Origin: Anaerolineae bacterium
GTDB taxonomy: Bacteria > Chloroflexota > Anaerolineae > Aggregatilineales > Phototrophicaceae
Assembly: GCA_023382675.1 (NCBI GenBank)
Contig: JAHDWN010000015.1
Span: forward strand, 1-64,000
Direction: 5' to 3'
DNA length: 64,000 bases
A program made the translations under genes and the position numbers. This document shows positions 9,905-20,699 of this stretch, piece by piece. The notes beneath the pieces were generated by a model. It was not told the origin of the DNA and ran no database searches. It saw only the letters and a list, made by a program, of their open reading frames with translations. Each line of letters starts with the position of its first letter. The first letter of the stretch is position 1.

Positions 9905-10060
9905 GAACGGGAGTTGCTGTTTGGCGGCAAGGTGATAGGCTTGCGTAGCCAAGACCCCATCGCCAGGTGAACTCCCACCTGCTAACGCAGGTTCAAAACT
10001 CGCACACACGGCACAGCAGGTGGATTTATCAATAGCAGCGTCCCACATGGGGCGCTGTCT
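9905..10060 (+). ncRNA. candidate structured RNA or 5' leader (family unknown)
   Basis: The 556 bases between katA and the next gene hold no credible coding sequence, but this part folds densely. An extended stem is built from GGGAGTT (9909-9915) with AACTCCC (9970-9976), TGGCG (9922-9926) with CGCCA (9961-9965), GGT with ACC, and GGCT with AGCC closing a 5-base loop, separated by small internal loops. Next, ACCTGC (9977-9982) can pair with either GCAGGT (9987-9992) or, as CCACCTGCT (9975-9983), with AGCAGGTGG (10015-10023), which are mutually exclusive. A hairpin CAGCGTCCC/GGGGCGCTG at 10036-10057 comes last, 30 bases before the membrane-protein ATG. I do not recognise a known riboswitch. 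The strand is assumed from the downstream gene. Confidence 0.38.
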
Positions 10061-10086
10061 TTGTATGGACGGGGAGCGAATGGCCT

Positions 10087-11202
10087 ATGAACCGCGTCCG
10101 CCTCTCACCCTGGCACATTACGCTGGCAGTCCTCCTCGTCTATCTGCTGATCGTCTTCGCGAGTGCCGGTTTCGACGCAAAAGTCTTTGCCACCATCGAT
10201 CCCTGCTTCGCCGCCTGCGACAACCCCGGCGCGTGCGATCCCACACGCACCGGCAGCTACGACGGCCAGTTCGCCTACTATATTGCCCGCGCTCCCGCCG
10301 GTGCGGCCCAGTGCCTCGACGTGCCCGCCTACCGTTACCAACGCATCCTGCTGCCCTTGGTGGGCCGTGCTGTGGCTTTAGGTGTGACCGACTGGCTGCC
10401 GCTGACAATGGTCGCTGTTAATCTGGTCGTCCATGTCGTCGCGACGGCGCTCCTGACTAGCATTTTGCAGGAACAGCGCGCCAACCGCTGGTTTGCCCTC
10501 ATCTACGGCCTGTTTGCTGGCCTGGCGATGGCCGTCAGGCTCAACACGCCGGAGCCGTTGAGCGTTGGTCTGGTCGTCATTGCGCTCTGGTTCTGGCGCA
10601 GCGAACGCACGCTGCCGGAGCTGCTCGCGCTGCTCGGCGCGGTGCTGGCGAAAGAGACGGCGCTCGTTTTCATCGCGGGCTGGCTGTTGATGGATGTTCT
10701 GGCGCGGCGCTGGCGTCATTCGGCGCTGCTGGTGGTGGTGGTGTGTGTGCCCTTTGCGATCTGGCAACTCGTGCTTTATGCCTGGCTCGGATCGTTCGGC
10801 ATCGGCTCTGGCGGGGCGTTGAGCACGCGCTTCGAACTGCTGCCCTTCAATGGCCTGTGGCGCATCGCTGGCGATGCCGCGGGCAACCCATCCGTGCTGA
10901 TCGCTTTCGGTGTGCTCATGATCCCGCTCGTGGTGCTGCCAAGCATATGGGGACTCTGGCGCGCGGGGCGTGATTTGCTGCGCGGTCAGAACCATCTCTA
11001 TCTTGGCTTCGTCCTCATGAATGGCCTGATGATGTGGACGCTGCCATTCTCGACCTTCCGCGAACCACTCGGCACGATGCGCGTCATGTCTGGCCTTGTG
11101 CTCTCACTGCTGCTCTACGCAGCCATGCGCCAGCCGCGCGGCTTCCCGCTGCGCTATATGCTCGTCTGGTTCGCGTTGTTTGTCTTTGTCCTGGCCGGAT
11201 GA
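10087..11202 (+). CDS. polytopic membrane protein, possible GT-C type glycosyltransferase
   Basis: A 371-residue protein with about nine to ten hydrophobic segments. After the first segment comes an extracytoplasmic loop with four Cys in a short span (residues 38-50), and the motif YDGQFAYYIARAP near 58 followed by YRYQRILLPL. The YDGQ and RxLLP pattern is common in large families of polyprenyl-phosphate-dependent or other GT-C-like membrane proteins in Chloroflexi and Actinobacteria; this is recollection of a pattern, not proof. It is preceded by the structured region described above and convergent with the LCP gene. No specific substrate can be named. Confidence 0.6.
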   Translation: MNRVRLSPWHITLAVLLVYLLIVFASAGFDAKVFATIDPCFAACDNPGACDPTRTGSYDGQFAYYIARAPAGAAQCLDVPAYRYQRILLPLVGRAVALGVTDWLPLTMVAVNLVVHVVATALLTSILQEQRANRWFALIYGLFAGLAMAVRLNTPEPLSVGLVVIALWFWRSERTLPELLALLGAVLAKETALVFIAGWLLMDVLARRWRHSALLVVVVCVPFAIWQLVLYAWLGSFGIGSGGALSTRFELLPFNGLWRIAGDAAGNPSVLIAFGVLMIPLVVLPSIWGLWRAGRDLLRGQNHLYLGFVLMNGLMMWTLPFSTFREPLGTMRVMSGLVLSLLLYAAMRQPRGFPLRYMLVWFALFVFVLAG

Positions 11203-11209
11203 TCTTGCG

Positions 11210-12469
11210 CTATTGCGAGTAGTTGTCGCCGAAGATGCTGATCATCAATTCGCCGAGCATCGAGCGATTGGGCACGAGCACCGACCAGCCCTGTGACGTG
11301 GTATAGGGCATGATGTAGCGCCCATCGACGACACCGGTGTGGATATTCTCTGGCGGCACGTCTTTCACGTACAGCGCGAGCTGGATCATTTGATCCACGG
11401 TCAAGCCCGTGTAGACATTTTCGCTCAGATGCGCCAGCATTCCCGGCGCGCTAATGATCAACTGCGGCAGCATATTCAGGTTGAGCACGCGGTCACGAAC
11501 AGCATACAAGACCTGCTGCTGGCGCTCCGCGCGCGCGAAATCGCTGTCGCCGTGGCGGGTACGGGCATAACGCAGCGCTTCGTAACCATTCAGGTGATGC
11601 TGACCAGCGCGGAGAATCAGCGGATCGTAGCCAAAATACAAATCCGGCATCTGGTAGTCGACGATGTCGTAGGGCACGTCCACGTCGATGCCGCCGAGCG
11701 CATCCACCACAGTGATCACGGCGTTGAAGTCAACCGCCAGATACTCATGAACGCGAATACCGAGGTTGTACTGCACCGTTTGCATAGTCAGGCGCGGGCC
11801 GTAGCCCGGCTGAGCGAGTTCGCCCAGCACCATCGGGCTGTTCACGCGCTGAAGCTGTTGGTAGCCCGGCACTTCAACGTACAGATCGCGCGGGATGCTC
11901 AGGATGCCAATCCGGTCGGTCGCCGGGTCAATGCTCACCAGCATCATCGTGTCGGTGCGGTAGGCCAGCCCTGTCTCGCCCGGACGCCTGTCCAGACCCA
12001 TCATCAGGATGGTGAAGCGCGACGAGCCATCCCACGGTGTCAACGTGATCGTCCGCCCATCGTCGAGCGTGACCCGTTCGCCACCTTCAAGTGCTGTCAG
12101 ACTGGTGAAGTCCGTCCGCGCATCGACCGGCGTCGGCAGCACCGCAATATTGGTCGGGATCGCATCGGTGCTCGTCTGCGAGGCGCGCACCAGCAGTGCC
12201 AGGCTCATGCTCGTGACGATCACGGCGCTCAACAGCGCGAAGGCCACGATGACCCATGCCCACTCGGAACCGCGTGACCGGCTGCGCAGTTTGCGCCGTC
12301 GCATCCGCGCCCGCGCGGCAGATTCGCGCGCAAGTGACGGCGGTGGGGTAAAATCGTCGCGAAAATGTGCAGGTTCGGGTATCGGCTTGTACGTTGGTGG
12401 GATGGGATAGTCCGTCTGCGAGGGCGTTTGCAGGGTAATGTCGTCGTTCGACCAGGATTCAGCCGGCAT
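11210..12469 (-). CDS. LCP (LytR-CpsA-Psr) family protein
   Basis: A 419-residue protein: a Pro-rich cytoplasmic N-terminus, an Arg-rich patch, one transmembrane segment near residues 70-95, then the extracytoplasmic LCP domain. Key signatures are LMMGLDRRPGE, YRTDTMMLVSIDP, GILSIPRDLYVEVPG and LRYARTRHGDSDFARAERQQ, which hold the Arg and Asp residues that bind polyprenyl pyrophosphate. LCP enzymes move glycopolymers from the lipid carrier to the cell envelope. ATG 12469 was preferred to the upstream in-frame ATG at 12550, because the latter would run into the divergent octanoyltransferase gene. Chloroflexi envelopes are poorly known, so the acceptor is uncertain. Confidence 0.85.
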   Translation of the reverse strand: MPAESWSNDDITLQTPSQTDYPIPPTYKPIPEPAHFRDDFTPPPSLARESAARARMRRRKLRSRSRGSEWAWVIVAFALLSAVIVTSMSLALLVRASQTSTDAIPTNIAVLPTPVDARTDFTSLTALEGGERVTLDDGRTITLTPWDGSSRFTILMMGLDRRPGETGLAYRTDTMMLVSIDPATDRIGILSIPRDLYVEVPGYQQLQRVNSPMVLGELAQPGYGPRLTMQTVQYNLGIRVHEYLAVDFNAVITVVDALGGIDVDVPYDIVDYQMPDLYFGYDPLILRAGQHHLNGYEALRYARTRHGDSDFARAERQQQVLYAVRDRVLNLNMLPQLIISAPGMLAHLSENVYTGLTVDQMIQLALYVKDVPPENIHTGVVDGRYIMPYTTSQGWSVLVPNRSMLGELMISIFGDNYSQ

Positions 12470-12541
12470 AAGCGGATCGATGCTCCGCGAATCACTCGCA
12501 CATTTACAGAATCTATATCTGAGTATAGGGTTGCTTATAAT

Positions 12542-13351
12542 ATGCGTCAATGGCGCTTGATTTACGATTGCCCGACGATTGGTGCCTACAACATGGCTGT
12601 CGATGAGGCAATTCTGCGCGCAGTCGCCCAGGGGGAGCAGCCGCCGACTCTGCGTCTTTACGCCTGGGAACCGGCCTGTCTTTCGCTTGGTTACGGCCAG
12701 CGCGCCACCGATGTCGATTGGGAACGGTTATCCGCCCATGGTTGGACGGCGGTGCGTCGTCTAACCGGAGGACGTGCCATTCTCCACACCGATGAGCTGA
12801 CCTACAGCGTCGCCCTGCCGCTCGATCATGAGCTTGCGCAGGGCGATATTGTCGAAAGCTATCGCCACATCAGCGAGGCGCTGCTCGTCGCCCTCGAATC
12901 GCTCGGGGCACAGCCCGCCGCCGATCCGCTGAGTGAGCCGCTGCGGTCGGTCGCGCCGGTTTGCTTCGAAACGCCATCGCACTATGAGATCACCGTCGAT
13001 GGTCGCAAGCTCATCGGCAGCGCCCAGGCGCGCAAACACGACGGTCTGCTTCAGCATGGCGCGTTCCCGCTCCACGGGGACATCGCCCGCATTTGTGACG
13101 CGCTCGTCTACGCCGACGAGAGCGAACGCGACGCGACCAAGGAACATGTTCGCGGGCGCGCCCTCACGCTGGAAGACGCGCTTGGCCGGCGGGTGGAGTG
13201 GTCAGAAGCCGCCGAGGCCGTCATCGATGGCTTCCGCAGCGCCTTCGACATCGACCTCGATCTTCAGACGCTGTCAGCCGAGGAGCAAGCCGCCGCGTGC
13301 CAGATCCATGACGAGACCTACGCCGTCGACACCTGGACACTTAGGCGCTAA
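12542..13351 (+). CDS. lipM: LipM-type octanoyltransferase / lipoate ligase family
   Basis: A 269-residue protein of the biotin/lipoate protein ligase fold. RRLTGGRAILH at residues 72-82 is the lipoyl/octanoyl-binding signature. GRKLIGSAQARK around 154-164 contains the expected lysine. VCFETPSHYEI places a cysteine at 141, the position of the LipM catalytic cysteine, which favours octanoyl transfer from acyl carrier protein to GcvH or E2 domains over ATP-dependent ligation. The start agrees with the family's usual N-terminus (MRQWRLI). Oddly, TATAAT directly abuts the ATG. It is divergent from the LCP gene. LplA cannot be fully excluded. Confidence 0.78.
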   Translation: MRQWRLIYDCPTIGAYNMAVDEAILRAVAQGEQPPTLRLYAWEPACLSLGYGQRATDVDWERLSAHGWTAVRRLTGGRAILHTDELTYSVALPLDHELAQGDIVESYRHISEALLVALESLGAQPAADPLSEPLRSVAPVCFETPSHYEITVDGRKLIGSAQARKHDGLLQHGAFPLHGDIARICDALVYADESERDATKEHVRGRALTLEDALGRRVEWSEAAEAVIDGFRSAFDIDLDLQTLSAEEQAAACQIHDETYAVDTWTLRR

Positions 13352-13489
13352 GAGTCATAGCGGGGCTATTTGTGAGTGATCGCCGACGGCTGAAGCTGGT
13401 CGGCTAGGCTAAATCAAGCCTGCCAAAGAGGCTGGAAAACCCTGTTCGATGACAAGCAAATATTCCATGCGCAAGCGGTCTGGTCTCAC

Positions 13490-13552
13490 GCACAGTGAAC
13501 TGTGAACCGGGCACTGTGAACCCATTCTGAGCACCGAGCACTGAGCACCAAG
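13490..13552. repeat. low-complexity intergenic patch of short direct repeats
   Basis: Within the 264-base gap before the recombinase-like gene, the words ACTGTGAAC (twice) and GAGCAC (three times) recur, interleaved, in about 60 bases. It has no coding look and no clear hairpin, and is probably a decayed or slippage-prone intergenic repeat. A -10-like TATAATG lies downstream at 13577-13583. Confidence 0.45.
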
Positions 13553-13615
13553 TTTTCTCGCCATGCTATTTGCCGCTATAATGATGTTATCTTTCGCATA
13601 GTCACACATAAAACC

Positions 13616-14566
13616 ATGTCCGACGTGCGCCAACTCCCGCTCTTTCCCGATCAACCGGCCTCACCGGACGATCTCAATCGTCACAGTCCATTCAAGCACA
13701 CACTTGCGCTGTTCCAGACGCATCTCATGCAGTCCGGCAAAACCGAGCACACTGTCAAAGCTTTCACCTCTGATCTGCATCTACTGGCCGAACGGGCAGG
13801 CGAGGACACGGCGATAGGAGAGTTCACCACCACGACACTGAGCGATTTCATGCGCTGGCTCGAACACGGGCGCGGCATCCCGTGCAGCCGCAAATCGTAT
13901 GCGCGCCGCGTCACCACGCTCAAGGTCTATTTCAAGTGGCTGCATGAGATCGGCGCGATTCCCTACGATCCCGCCGTGCCGATCTTGCAGCGCTCCGGGC
14001 AGGCGCCGCTGGCGGATATTCTCGACGAGCGGGAGACTGCCATGGCGCTCAGTTACGCCGACACGCTCCGCATTGCCGAGAAACCTGACGCGCGCCCGGC
14101 CCTCATCCTGCGTCTGCTGCTCGCGACCGGCATCAAGAAGGCCGAGGCTGCCCGCCTCTCGCCCAAAGACGTGCTGCGCATTGCCAAAGGGCAGGGGATT
14201 TTGCTCGTCAAACACGGCAGCCCGAAGGATGTCTACAAGGAGCGGCGCATCGAGATCGACGGCGAACTGCTCGACGTGCTGGATGAATACCTGGGGCAGT
14301 ACCGCGTCGAGGACACGCTCTTCACCTGTACGCCGCGCAATCTCGAATACATCCTGGCCGACATCGGCGCAGGCGCAGGACTGGACAAGAAGCCGTCGTT
14401 CGAGATGCTGCGCTGGATGGCCGCTTTGCGCGATTATCAGGCGGGCATGGACGCGGACGCCATTCGCGAAAAGCTCGGCCTGAGCAAGATCAGTTGGGTC
14501 GAAACCTTCGCCAAGATCAAGCGTCTGGCGGGCGAAGACGCCGAAGAACTCGACGTGGATGACTGA
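13616..14566 (+). CDS. XerC/D-like tyrosine recombinase homologue lacking catalytic residues
   Basis: A 316-residue protein. Residues 25-115 look like a SAM-like core-binding domain (HTVKAFTSDLHLL ... RRVTTLKVYFKWL), and 135-305 like the catalytic domain. Aligning by motif, the box I arginine in TGLRxxE is lysine (TGIKKAE, K174). The box II histidine of HxLRH is Glu263, with only Arg266 kept. The LGH histidine is Leu289, and the nucleophilic tyrosine is Phe298 in ISWVETFAK. Strand cleavage is therefore not expected. No att sites, cassettes or phage genes lie nearby. It is probably a domesticated DNA-binding protein rather than a broken gene, since the frame is intact and full length. Confidence 0.72.
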   Translation: MSDVRQLPLFPDQPASPDDLNRHSPFKHTLALFQTHLMQSGKTEHTVKAFTSDLHLLAERAGEDTAIGEFTTTTLSDFMRWLEHGRGIPCSRKSYARRVTTLKVYFKWLHEIGAIPYDPAVPILQRSGQAPLADILDERETAMALSYADTLRIAEKPDARPALILRLLLATGIKKAEAARLSPKDVLRIAKGQGILLVKHGSPKDVYKERRIEIDGELLDVLDEYLGQYRVEDTLFTCTPRNLEYILADIGAGAGLDKKPSFEMLRWMAALRDYQAGMDADAIREKLGLSKISWVETFAKIKRLAGEDAEELDVDD

Positions 14567-14602
14567 CGGCCAAAAGCCAAGAGCCGACCGCCGAAAGCCC
14601 GA

Positions 14603-15805
14603 TCAATACACCCGCAGCAGCAGCCCTTTGAGATACGCGCCCTCCGGGAAGGTCAGCGCGACCGGATGATCCGGCCCGGCCTCCAGATGCTCGATGATCT
14701 GCGCCTGCCGCCCGGCATCCGCCAGCGCCCCGAACACAATCTTTTGGAACAGATCCGCGCTGACCGCGCCCGAACACGAGAACGTCATCATATAGCCGCC
14801 CGGCTTGACGACCTTGAAGGCGTGCAGGTTGAGATCCTTGTAGCCGCGGGCCGCCTTTTCGACCTGCCCGGCACTGTGCGCGAACTTGGGCGGGTCGAGC
14901 ACGACCACGTCGTAGAGATCGCCCGTCTGGGCGAAATCGCGCAGCAGCTGGAAGGCGTCGCCCATGATGTAGTCGCTGCGTTTCTTCCAGTCAGGGTCGT
15001 TGAGCTTGGCGATGTCCTCCGCCGTTTGCAGCGCCTCACGATACGAATCGACGTTGAGCACGTAGCCCGCGCCCAGCGCCAGCGCGTGCAGGCCGAAGCT
15101 GCCCGTGAAGCTGAAGACGTTGATGAAGCGGAAGTCGTTCGGCGCGCTCAAGGCCAGCGGCGCGAGCAGGTTGCGCAGTTTGGCGCGGTTCGCCATCTGG
15201 TCGAGGTAGTAGCCGGTCTTGTGCCCGTTGACCGCGTCGACGAGCACGCGCACGCCGAATTCGTCGATCTCGATCTGCTTCGGCGGTTCCTCGCCCCAGA
15301 GCAAGCCTTTGGCCTGATCCAGCCCTTCCTTCTGGCGCACATCCACGTCGCTGCGCTCGTAGATGCCCGCTGGCTGAACGAGATCCGCCAGCATCTCCAC
15401 CAGCTCGGCCTTGCGCGTCTCGATGCCGAGCGTCAACGACTGCAAGACGAGCGTGTCGCCATAGCGATCCACGATCAGCCCCGGCAGATAATCGCTCTCG
15501 GCGTTGACCAGCCGCAGGGCTGTCGGTGTCGGGTGATGCGCGCGCGCCCGGATCGCCTGGTCGAGCTTGGCGCGCCACCACGTCTCGTCAATTGGCTCGT
15601 CCTGCCAGGTCAGAATCCGCACCTGGATCTGCGATGTGGGATTCCAATAGCCGCGCGCCAGGAACTTGCCCTCTTTGGACTGCACGGTGACGATCTCGCC
15701 CGGCTCAGGGTTGCCCCTGACCGCCTCGATTGCGCCGGAAAACACCCACGGGTGCTGCTGCACGATGGGCTTTTCACGCCCCTTCTTGATAATCACGCTG
15801 TTCAT
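14603..15805 (-). CDS. rlmI: class I rRNA (cytosine-C5) methyltransferase, RlmI-like
   Basis: A 400-residue protein with an N-terminal PUA domain (residues 1-80, including HPWVFSGAI and SKEGKFLARGYWNP), an EEHEHEE-like linker region, and a Rossmann methyltransferase domain from about 190. The SAM motif is FINVFSFTGSFGLHAL and the catalytic motif VVLDPPKFA, with a Cys in MTFSCSG. RlmI methylates C1962 of 23S rRNA (E. coli numbering). The relatives RlmK/L and YccW share the layout, so the exact site is inference. It is convergent with the recombinase homologue and downstream of ligA by 78 bases. Confidence 0.85.
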   Translation of the reverse strand: MNSVIIKKGREKPIVQQHPWVFSGAIEAVRGNPEPGEIVTVQSKEGKFLARGYWNPTSQIQVRILTWQDEPIDETWWRAKLDQAIRARAHHPTPTALRLVNAESDYLPGLIVDRYGDTLVLQSLTLGIETRKAELVEMLADLVQPAGIYERSDVDVRQKEGLDQAKGLLWGEEPPKQIEIDEFGVRVLVDAVNGHKTGYYLDQMANRAKLRNLLAPLALSAPNDFRFINVFSFTGSFGLHALALGAGYVLNVDSYREALQTAEDIAKLNDPDWKKRSDYIMGDAFQLLRDFAQTGDLYDVVVLDPPKFAHSAGQVEKAARGYKDLNLHAFKVVKPGGYMMTFSCSGAVSADLFQKIVFGALADAGRQAQIIEHLEAGPDHPVALTFPEGAYLKGLLLRVY

Positions 15806-15883
15806 GTCGATGTCCTTCGGGGATGCGCAAACGAATCATTCGATGCGTGATGACGATTGTCTCACCACACATCATATTATCCA

Positions 15884-17923
<2,040 letters not shown>

Positions 17924-17993
17924 CTAGTCTCTATCCCAATGCTCGATCCACGCCTGATCGTGACACTGCGGCCAGGGTTATGCTCTTCCGCGC

Positions 17994-18725
17994 TTACACT
18001 GGTGGCAACGGCTCGACCAGATTGGCAGCGATCCAACCCTGACGTGTTGGATCGTTCACGTCGCGCACCTGCCACCACGACAGGCCGCTGCCGGACTGCG
18101 GGCCAGAGATGATCTCGTAGATTTCATCCGGCTCGGCGAAGAATAGCTCCGTGTTATCCAGGCTCGGCTGGGGACGCACGCGCACGGCATCGCCTGTCGT
18201 CCGCACCCGCGTGCCGATGGTGACGGCGATCGGCGTCGGTGACAACACGACCGGCGCGAGCGTCGGCCCTTCGAGCGGGAACTGCGGCACTTCGGCGTTG
18301 ATCCCCGCCAGCGTTGGCACCGTCAGCGGTTCGTCAAACTGCGGGATCGGCGGTGTGTTCGACGGAATCGCGGTGATGATGATCACCTGCGGTTCGCCGC
18401 CAGGGATGGCGCTGCCTCCCAGCCCCAGAATCAGCAGCACAATCGTGAACGAAATGCCGATCACGAACAGCAGCATCACTGCCAGCGACCACACCGGCAG
18501 GTACAGTCCGCTGCTCCGCCGATCGCGTGAGCGGGGTGGAACCGTGCGTTTAGGCGCTTGCTTCTGCTTTGTTTTGACTTCGCGTGTCTCGCGCTTGCGC
18601 CCCTCCTGGCGCGGCGGCAGCTTCGCGCGATCCTGCGGGATCGGGGCGGGGATGCCCACCGGCTTGCCCGGCTGTGTGCCGTCAAGATCGCGTGGATCGG
18701 GGTCAGGGATGTTCAAATTCGGCAT
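17994..18725 (-). CDS. single-pass membrane protein with C-terminal bacterial SH3 domain
   Basis: A 243-residue protein. Residues 1-75 are hydrophilic, rich in Pro and Lys/Arg, and lie in the cytoplasm. One transmembrane segment spans about 80-105. A Pro/Thr-rich extracytoplasmic linker follows, and residues 170-240 form an SH3b-like domain (RVRTTGDAVRVRPQPSLDN ... WWQVRDVNDPTRQGWIAANLVEP). SH3b domains usually bind peptidoglycan or other wall polymers. The ATG lies 4 bases after the polX stop, so the two are translated from one message; a functional link is not obvious. No enzyme domain is present. Confidence 0.72.
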   Translation of the reverse strand: MPNLNIPDPDPRDLDGTQPGKPVGIPAPIPQDRAKLPPRQEGRKRETREVKTKQKQAPKRTVPPRSRDRRSSGLYLPVWSLAVMLLFVIGISFTIVLLILGLGGSAIPGGEPQVIIITAIPSNTPPIPQFDEPLTVPTLAGINAEVPQFPLEGPTLAPVVLSPTPIAVTIGTRVRTTGDAVRVRPQPSLDNTELFFAEPDEIYEIISGPQSGSGLSWWQVRDVNDPTRQGWIAANLVEPLPPV

Positions 18726-18729
18726 CGTT

Positions 18730-20481
18730 TCACTTGCCTCGCGCTTCTACCCAGGCGAGGAATTGCTCTACCGGCCACGTATTGATCACGGATGCAGCCT
18801 CGACCCAGCCTCGCCGTGCGGTCATGACGCCGTAGCGCAGCAGGTCCATATCGCTTTCGCTGTGCGCGTCGGTATCGATACAGAGCTTGATCCCCAATTC
18901 GACTGCGCGCTTGGCGTACTGCGCTTCCAGGTCGAGCCGCGCGGGATTGGCGTTGATTTCCAGCGCGGTGTCATGGGCTTTCGCGGCGGCGAACACCGCC
19001 TCCATGTCGAGATCAGCGCCTTCGCGCTCCGGGATCAACTGCCCACGCGGATGCCCCATCAGATCGACGTGCGGGTTGCTGAGTGCATTCAGCGCGCGCT
19101 GTGTGATTTGCTCGCGTGGCTGGCGCAGGCTGACGTGCAGCGACGCCACGACGAAATCGAGCTGCGCCAGGATGTCGTCGGGGTAGTCGAGCGTGCCGTC
19201 GGCCTTGATCTCGATCTCTGAGCCGTGAAAGACGCGGAAGCCATAGGCATCGCGCATCTCGGCATCGACCGCGCGCACCTCTTGCTGCTGCGCCAGCAGC
19301 CGCTCAATCGACAGGCCGTTAGCAATGCCCGCACTGCGCGAATGATCCGTGATCACGATAAAGTCGCGCCCACGCCGCCGCGCTGCCTCCGCCATCTCGC
19401 GGATGGTCAGCGCGCCGTCGCTCCAAGCGGTGTGCATGTGCAGGTCGGCGTGGATGTCGCCGATTTCGATCAGCTTGGGCAGTGTGCCGCGCTGTGCCGC
19501 TTCGATTTCGCCCCAATCTTCGCGCAGTTCCGGCGCGATCCAGGGCATGCCAATTGTGGCGTAGACGGCTTCTTCATCCGCGCACAAGATCGGCTCGCTG
19601 CCGTCCTGCGGGGTGAAGGCGAACTCGTTCAGGCTCAGGCCGCGCTTGAGCGCCAGTTCGCGAATCTTGATGTTGTGGGCCTGGCTGCCGCTGAAATACT
19701 GGAGCGCCGTGCCCCAACGCGCTGCTGGCACGACCTTCAAATCGACCTGCAAACCACTCTGCAACTCGACCGAGCTTTTGCTCTCTCCATGGCCGAGCAC
19801 GCGCGCGACTTCCGGCATGGCGACAAACGCATCCATCAGCGGCGCGGCGTCCTCGCTGGCGACCAGCAGATCCACATCGCCGATAGTTGGGCGTCCCCGG
19901 CGCAGGCTGCCCGCGACCGTGCCGCGCTCCGCGCCCGGCAGCGCCATCAGCCGCGCCAGCATCCGCTCGGCCAGTGGCAGCGCCTCACCAAGCGGCGTTC
20001 GCGGGTTCGCCACGCGGCGCTTGTACGACTCGATGCCTTCGAGGATTTTCGTTTCGCTCTTCGCGCCCATCCCTGGCAAGTCGCGCAGTTTGCCCTCGCG
20101 CGCCGCTGCTTCCAGGGCGTCAATCGTGGTCAGCTTGGCCTCTTCCCAGAACATGCGCGCCTTCTTCGGCCCAACGCCGTTGACCGCCAGCATCTCGACC
20201 ACACCTGCCGGGATCTCTGCCCTCAGCTTCTCGTAGAATTCTAGCTGGCCGGTGTCGAGCATCTCCTGGATCTTCTCCGCCAGCACCTTGCCCACGCCGG
20301 GGATCTCGGTCAGCTTGCCCTCGGCGGCGACGGCGCTCATCTCGCGCGGATAATCGGCCACGGTTTCGGCAGTCCGGCGATACGACATCACCCGGTGGAT
20401 GATCTCGCCTTTGATTTCGAGCATGTCGGCAACGGTGTTGAAGATGCCCGCGATTTGCTGGTTGGTGAGCGCCACGGCCAA
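18730..20481 (-). CDS. polX: PolX family DNA polymerase with PHP exonuclease domain
   Basis: A 583-residue two-part enzyme. The N-terminal half has the helix-hairpin-helix elements (LTEIPGVGKVLAEKI, VNGVGPKKARMFW) and the polymerase core with SLRRGRPTIGDVDLL, whose DxD aspartates bind metal, and a third acidic strand (LQVDLKVVP). The C-terminal half, from about 345, is a PHP phosphoesterase (DLHMHTAWSDG, VITDHSRSAG, HGSEIEIKADG, EINANP, DTDAHS). Bacterial PolX fills short gaps in base excision repair, and the PHP part gives 3'-5' exonuclease and AP endonuclease activity. Every expected metal ligand is visible. Confidence 0.95.
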   Translation of the reverse strand: MAVALTNQQIAGIFNTVADMLEIKGEIIHRVMSYRRTAETVADYPREMSAVAAEGKLTEIPGVGKVLAEKIQEMLDTGQLEFYEKLRAEIPAGVVEMLAVNGVGPKKARMFWEEAKLTTIDALEAAAREGKLRDLPGMGAKSETKILEGIESYKRRVANPRTPLGEALPLAERMLARLMALPGAERGTVAGSLRRGRPTIGDVDLLVASEDAAPLMDAFVAMPEVARVLGHGESKSSVELQSGLQVDLKVVPAARWGTALQYFSGSQAHNIKIRELALKRGLSLNEFAFTPQDGSEPILCADEEAVYATIGMPWIAPELREDWGEIEAAQRGTLPKLIEIGDIHADLHMHTAWSDGALTIREMAEAARRRGRDFIVITDHSRSAGIANGLSIERLLAQQQEVRAVDAEMRDAYGFRVFHGSEIEIKADGTLDYPDDILAQLDFVVASLHVSLRQPREQITQRALNALSNPHVDLMGHPRGQLIPEREGADLDMEAVFAAAKAHDTALEINANPARLDLEAQYAKRAVELGIKLCIDTDAHSESDMDLLRYGVMTARRGWVEAASVINTWPVEQFLAWVEARGK

Positions 20482-20522
20482 GTCCTCGAAGGGGTATGCT
20501 TAGAACAAATGGTTCACAGACA

Positions 20523-20552
20523 AGTATAATCGAAAGCGCCATGCCAGGTAAA
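20523..20552 (-). promoter_or_regulatory. promoter for polX operon
   Basis: On the minus strand TTTACC (20552-20547), an 18-base spacer and TATACT (20528-20523) stand about 42 bases before the polX ATG. The -10 is good, the -35 weak. Confidence 0.4.
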
Positions 20553-20699
20553 GTGACGCGCTGTTTCTGACAATTGCGTACGCAGGTGGCTGTCACTAAC
20601 CCGATACAACATGACGCAGGGTTGACACGTCTATGTGACGCGCAGAAGGTAGCTGCGCGCTAAAGTTGGGTGGAGCGCATTAGAAGGAGGTTGAAGGTC

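Noticed and set aside
9623-9970. 115-codon plus-strand frame in the katA downstream gap
   Set aside because: No ribosome site, no family likeness, unusual composition, and it overlaps the highly structured stretch; treated as non-coding.
9977-10023. tRNA- or tmRNA-like element suggested by GCAGGTTCAAAA
   Set aside because: No acceptor stem, anticodon arm or proper T-arm pairing could be formed around the GTTCAAA sequence.
13616-14566. Mobile element or integron around the recombinase-like gene
   Set aside because: No inverted terminal repeats, att-like duplications, cargo genes or codon shift; the catalytic residues are lost.
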